Assembly: GCA_021772915.1 (NCBI GenBank)
Contig: JAJFLB010000054.1
Span: 1 to 64,000 of the forward strand
Source: Gammaproteobacteria bacterium
GTDB taxonomy: Bacteria > Pseudomonadota > Gammaproteobacteria > Xanthomonadales > SZUA-36
Reading direction: 5' to 3'
DNA length: 64,000 bases
In this document: positions 62,995 through 64,000 of the stretch, one piece after another
Layout: the number at the start of each line of letters is the position of its first letter
Numbering within the stretch: the stretch's first letter is position 1
The notes under the pieces: generated by a model
Database searches by the model: none
Told to the model about the DNA's origin: nothing
What the model saw: only the letters and a program-made list of their open reading frames with translations
Made by a program: the position numbers and the translations under genes

Positions 62995-63456
62995 TCACTG
63001 TGCAACAAGCCTTTTTAGCAAACCTATCAGGGTCTTCAGCTCCCGGGCTGACAGCGGCTTACTGAATTCTTGCTCGTGTGCTTCGACGTCCGGCATGACC
63101 TGCTCCAGAAAGCGGCGACCCCTTTTTGTTGCGTGAATTGCATGAATGCGACGATCGCTCGGCGACGGTCTTCTCTCTACCAGTTTTTGATTTTCGAATC
63201 GATCAATAAACTCCCCGAGCGTGGAACGTTCCACGCCGATTTCCTTGGCCAGTGCGGACTGGCTTACACCGGGATTACAATGGATCAACACCAGCAAGCC
63301 CAATTGACCGGGCGTGATACCATGATGCTTCAGGTAGGTTGCAAAATGATGAAAAGCGGCACCCTGTACCCGCCGCAAATGATAGCCTAGCAAACCATCC
63401 AGCGGACCGCTGTGCAGCTGTTTCGTATTGGCTGATGATTCAGTACTGGCCTGCAT
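62995..63456 (-). CDS. MarR-family regulator of kor, gst and probably hcr
   Basis: 153 residues. A winged helix (LLVLIHCNPGVSQSALAKEIGVERSTLGEFIDRFENQKLVERRPSPSDRRIHAIHATKRG) between dimerisation helices. MarR proteins usually repress and are released by a small ligand, often an aromatic acid or its CoA ester. It is the first gene of the korAB operon, with a near-perfect 25-bp palindrome 38 bases upstream of its start. The same palindrome lies on the hcr promoter. Confidence 0.9.
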   Translation of the reverse strand: MQASTESSANTKQLHSGPLDGLLGYHLRRVQGAAFHHFATYLKHHGITPGQLGLLVLIHCNPGVSQSALAKEIGVERSTLGEFIDRFENQKLVERRPSPSDRRIHAIHATKRGRRFLEQVMPDVEAHEQEFSKPLSARELKTLIGLLKRLVAQ

Positions 63457-63493
63457 TCACGCACCGTCAGTTAGCCGGGTCTCGCAGTCTAGC

Positions 63494-63518
63494 ATATTGT
63501 AAGGTTTCCTTACAATAA
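63494..63518. promoter_or_regulatory. MarR-type operator between marR-korAB and gst
   Basis: ATATTGTAAGG-TTT-CCTTACAATAA, arms paired at 10 of 11 positions. It lies in the 142-bp divergent space and could control both sides. It matches the hcr operator at 22 of 25 positions. Confidence 0.8.
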
Positions 63519-63598
63519 ATGGCCGGAAGTGGTGTCTTTACACTGCCGAACAAGTGATGTCCGAAACCCCAAAAAGAACACAAGAAGGAGCGTAGATC

Positions 63599-64000
63599 AT
63601 GATCACCCTCTACACAGCAGCAACCCCGAACGGTCGGAAGGCCTCAATCATGCTGGAAGAGTGTGCACTCGACTATAAGGTGCATTCGTTGGCGCTGGGG
63701 AAAATGGAACAGAAAGAGGATTGGTTTTTGCAAATCAATCCGAACGGCCGTATCCCTGCCATTGTGGATCATGACAATGACGACTTTGCCGTATTTGAGT
63801 CCGGGGCCATTATGATCTACCTGGCCGAAAAGACCGGCCAGTTGCTGTCGCCAGATACACCAGAGTGCCGAAACGTCCGTTCCGAAGTGATGCAGTGGCT
63901 CATGTTCCAGATGGGCGGACTGGGACCCATGATGGGTCAGGCCAATGTGTTCTTCAGGTACGCGGAGGAGAAGATTCCTTATGCAATAGAACGATACCAG
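63599..64000 (+). CDS. Nu-class glutathione S-transferase (YfcG-like), partial
   Basis: The first 134 residues of a gene that runs off the window. It begins with an N-terminal thioredoxin-like domain ([56 protein letters not shown]), followed by the start of the helical domain ([28 protein letters not shown]). These motifs closely resemble E. coli YfcG and YghU, which act as glutathione-dependent disulfide reductases. AAGGAG precedes the ATG at 63599. Divergent from marR-korAB and sharing its operator. Confidence 0.88.
   Translation, partial: MITLYTAATPNGRKASIMLEECALDYKVHSLALGKMEQKEDWFLQINPNGRIPAIVDHDNDDFAVFESGAIMIYLAEKTGQLLSPDTPECRNVRSEVMQWLMFQMGGLGPMMGQANVFFRYAEEKIPYAIERYQ

Overview
This 64-kb window is chromosomal DNA of a Gram-negative bacterium, most probably an environmental gammaproteobacterium-like member of the Pseudomonadota. 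The evidence is a sphingomonad/gammaproteobacterial style TonB-dependent receptor, a MacA/MacB-type export operon, a C-terminal IPTL-type sorting tail, a REP-like hairpin, dense operons with ATGA/TGATG overlaps, and GC that looks moderate by eye. I saw no rRNA, tRNA, CRISPR array or intact phage. The genus cannot be fixed from the sequence.

Region 1 (1-7.8 kb) starts with a frameshifted remnant of an IS91-like transposase and a secreted IPTL-tailed protein. It continues with a complete nine-gene bacterial microcompartment (BMC) operon read on the minus strand: winged-helix regulator, RpiB-DeoC fusion, BMC-T, BMC-H, BMC-P, CoA-acylating aldehyde dehydrogenase, BMC-T, BMC-P, BMC-P. The logic is that of a sugar-phosphate-utilising metabolosome: DeoC splits deoxyribose-5-phosphate to acetaldehyde and glyceraldehyde-3-phosphate, and the dehydrogenase turns the acetaldehyde into acetyl-CoA inside the shell. 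The fusion, a changed RpiB active site, two amphipathic helices that look like cargo signals, a large hairpin before the BMC-H gene and twin operators at the promoter make this the most interesting system here.

Region 2 (8.1-19 kb) is a GntR-regulated catabolic operon: class III CoA-transferase, HMG-CoA-lyase-type enzyme, HyuA/HyuB, isochorismatase-fold hydrolase and a TonB-dependent receptor, closed by a terminator. Region 3 (19-44.8 kb) is mostly housekeeping and envelope: an ALDH12-like pyrroline-5-carboxylate dehydrogenase, a large beta-propeller/diheme secreted protein, agmatine to putrescine conversion (AguA/AguB), an MFS transporter, an ECF sigma/anti-sigma/DUF4097 operon, a TolB/TPR protein, a BNR-propeller protein, a MacAB-like exporter, a second winged-helix regulator, a thioredoxin and a cysteine desulfurase. 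A 288-bp MITE-like element lies at 34.0-34.3 kb.

Region 4 (44.9-64 kb) holds hcrCAB (4-hydroxybenzoyl-CoA reductase, with the diagnostic Fe-S insert in HcrB) and, 11 kb further on, a marR-korAB operon (2-oxoacid:ferredoxin oxidoreductase) divergent from a Nu-class GST. The same 25-bp palindrome lies in the hcr promoter and in the marR/gst intergenic space, suggesting one MarR regulon that couples ferredoxin reduction to ferredoxin-dependent aromatic dehydroxylation. Between them is an accessory stretch of poorly characterised membrane and large secreted proteins. Two loci, at 19.1-19.4 kb and 49.2-49.5 kb, carry head-to-head pairs of a structured repeat whose stems differ in sequence but stay paired and whose loop is conserved: a candidate undescribed structured element.
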